A program made the translations under genes and the position numbers. Under the pieces are notes generated by a model. That model had not been told where the DNA came from. It searched no databases and saw only the letters and a list, made by a program, of their open reading frames with translations. 64,000 nt of DNA from Gordionus sp. m RMFG-2023 (lineage: Eukaryota > Nematomorpha > Gordioida > Chordodea > Parachordodidae), in the NCBI RefSeq assembly GCF_954871325.1, contig NC_088776.1:53586569-53650568 (forward strand). The letters run 5' to 3'. This document shows, piece after piece, positions 61,890 through 64,000 of this stretch (its first letter is position 1; the number at the start of each line of letters is the position of its first letter).

Positions 61890-62520
61890 TCTTTACGTAT
61901 AAATATTTGTAATTATTAATCTACTAACAAAAAATAACACGATTTCTTTAGATTATTGAAAAAATTTACGTGGATATTTATCGCTCAAACTTCTTTATTA
62001 ATACCTAATTTCCCATTCTTCTAAATACATTTATTTACTCCCTTTCCTACTTCATTAGAGTTTAAAATAATTGTCATTCTTTTAATAATAATCTTTTCAA
62101 TATTTTAAATCAACTTTTTTTAATAAAATTTTATACCTTTTATTAATACTATTTTATATTATATTGTATTTGAAAAGGTATATTTATAGATCTTATACTT
62201 GTAAAAATTACGAAACTATTTAATATTTTTGGAAAATAATTAGTAATTGTTATTAAATATTTTATAGGTAATTATTAGTATTGAATTTTTTTTTAAATGA
62301 CCAACCCTTTTTCAAAATTTAAAAAAATAAATAAGAATAGATATTATATAAATTTAAATAATTTTATAATTTATTTTTCTAAAACAAGGGATAGGAGAAG
62401 CTGTTCCAGGTAAGAATATTTATTAAAAAAATTATATTATATCTTAATGAAATTTCGTAAATTTAAAATGGATCATAAGAACTATATTGGATCATAACGG
62501 GTTTTTATAGATCTTAAAAA
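61890..62520. repeat. Duplicated exon-intron segment, right copy
   Basis: Sister of 58300-58930, including AAATAAATAAGAATAGATAT before the exon and AGAACTATATTGGATCATAA after it. Confidence 0.8.
62389..62409 (+). CDS. Heptad micro-exon g (21 nt)
   Basis: Acceptor TTTTCTAAAACAAG, strong donor GTAAGAAT, phase 1 in and out. Reads G-IGEAVP. It is the intact sister of exon d. The two exons and at least 450 bp upstream plus 100 bp downstream are clearly duplicated. Confidence 0.68.
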
Positions 62521-64000
62521 ATTATAGGTAATTTAATTTAAAACAATAAAAAATAGCCAGTATAAATTTATAAAATTTATTGTTTTTCTTTTATATGAAT
62601 GAGGCAAATAATGATAAAATTTATGAAAATAAGCAAATTTTAAGGTAGTTAAACATTATTAAATTTTTTCAAATGTTGATATATTTTTAATAAATTTTGA
62701 ATAAAAATAAATCTAAAATTTATTTATTTAAATATTCTTAATCAAAAATGTTTTTAGAAGAGTTGTAATATTTAGAATGCAATTTTGTCCCTTTTTCATC
62801 TAAGTATTTATCGAGATCATTAAAGAATAAATTTTTTTAAAATATTTTAAGTTTTATTTCTAAATTATCATTTAGAATTTAGAATAGAAATTGGGAATAA
62901 GATAATAATTTTTTTCTACTAGATGTACTGTTGTTAAAAGGCTCGATTTGAGTCGATTTTTAAAAACGGCTAACTTAATATTATATCTAGAAAATTATTA
63001 CACATGTCTAAATATTTTGCTAACAGGTGGCATGATCCATTAGCAAAATCTCAAGGTCTTAAACAATATTTTTCTAGCCATATTGAGTGAATCGATTTTT
63101 AAAATCGGCTCAAATCTAGCTGTTTAACAACATCAATCAAAAGACTGCCTCTTTATAGACCTGCATATCTGGATGAGATTTAAACATAAATTATATTATT
63201 TTAAATATCCAAATTGCCTAGGAATAAAATTAAATAATTAACACAGATTAGGCTTGAAAATATTAGTTTTTGCAAAACATAGGCAAGGAAAGAATGTCGG
63301 GTTTTTTGAAAATAATTAATGATATTACATTCATTTACTGCTCATATCTTATATATTCCCCCCCCCCCCCCACATACCAAGTCCAACTTAGTAAGACCTG
63401 AATATTGTCATTATAATTAAAAGATATTTTAATAAGCTTTCATTAGATCACTATATTGAATTTTTAGGTTATAAAAAATATCCAAAATTCCTTATCCCCC
63501 ATGACATGGATTATTACACTTCGAGTGATAATTCACATTCCAGTCAAAAAATATTTCCATTTTTGAAAACCATTTGAATTTTTAAATTATAATACCACCC
63601 CTTTAAGTCCAAATTTTATCTAATAAGATCAAGGCTGAATATTATACTGCAGTCATAATACATTTTAATTTATTTTTTACACATATTGAATTTTTATGTT
63701 ACCATGATCTAGATCTTTTCAATTATTATGTTGGTTAAAATATATGTCAAAAGATATTTCAATTATCTCTTATTAGATGCTAATATCAACTTTGCCTCCC
63801 CCTCCCAAAGATTTATACCTACTCAAGGATTTTGTCCAAACTCAAACGGAGAAGAAATCCCGGTTTTTGGGGAAATTTCTGAATCTAAAACGAACTTGAA
63901 ACCCATTTATAAAATTCCAAAACCCCGAACCGGGGAATTTTTTTGACGCGATCAACCGGGTTCAGTGAATACTGTTTTAAAATCATATTAAGATATTTGT
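62410..64000. other. AT-rich DNA, probable continuation of the micro-exon gene
   Basis: The part near 62690-62800 resembles intron sequence at 59960-60080. A 72-codon + frame at 63728-63946 is richer in Pro and Lys than background (PSQRFIPTQGF, IYKIPKPRTGE), but has no good splice sites and is not called. Confidence 0.4.

Noticed and set aside
63728-63946. 72-codon + frame with Pro and Lys-rich part
   Set aside because: No convincing acceptor or donor, and a C-run next to it. It cannot be tied to the micro-exon gene.

Overview
The window is nuclear DNA of a very AT-rich eukaryote, most likely an invertebrate animal. The signs are spliced-looking coding pieces, hAT DNA transposons with 8-bp target duplications, several copies of one non-LTR retrotransposon, tRNA-derived SINE pieces, Ty3/gypsy fossils and long simple-sequence tracts. 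Nothing bacterial is seen. The species cannot be fixed from the sequence.

The left part (about 1-30 kb) is mostly mobile DNA. A non-LTR element with a reverse transcriptase and an R2-style restriction-like endonuclease runs leftward from 10.8 kb to 2.3 kb. It is split by a 5.65-kb hAT element (2942-8591) with a perfect 8-bp target duplication. Older pieces of the same retroelement group lie at 1.1, 18.8, 40.5-42.5 and 53.3 kb. A 3.66-kb terminal-inverted-repeat element made largely of tandem repeats fills 11.1-14.8 kb. Two copies of a non-autonomous hAT family (16.6-18.4 and 27.5-29.5 kb), a related third element (40.5-41.7 kb) and a small derivative of the large hAT (22.3-22.8 kb) follow. 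The third element sits inside another retroelement copy.

The right part (about 30-63 kb) appears to hold host genes, all on the + strand. Two sets of ordinary-sized exons, at 30.8-32.3 kb and 36.5-39.1 kb, look paralogous in sequence and splice phase. From 46 kb to 62.4 kb there is a string of very small candidate exons (12, 21, 24, 27 or 30 nt). Nearly all have AG and GT flanks, and all enter and leave in the same phase (one base of a codon before the intron). The 21-nt exons of 55-62 kb each encode one heptad of the form V-x-x-E-x-x-P, and their surrounding introns are visibly duplicated. I read this as a micro-exon gene, or more than one, that grew by tandem exon-intron duplication. This is the most interesting object in the window. 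Known parallels in architecture are the micro-exon genes of schistosomes and the tiny-exon effector genes of aphids and phylloxerids. I see no sequence match to either.

The remaining sequence is AT-rich intron or intergenic DNA with microsatellites, a 26-bp minisatellite, small MITE-like inverted repeats, one dispersed repeat in three copies, a decayed DDE transposase (47.1-47.9 kb) and Ty3/gypsy pol fossils (about 7.0 and 61.2 kb).
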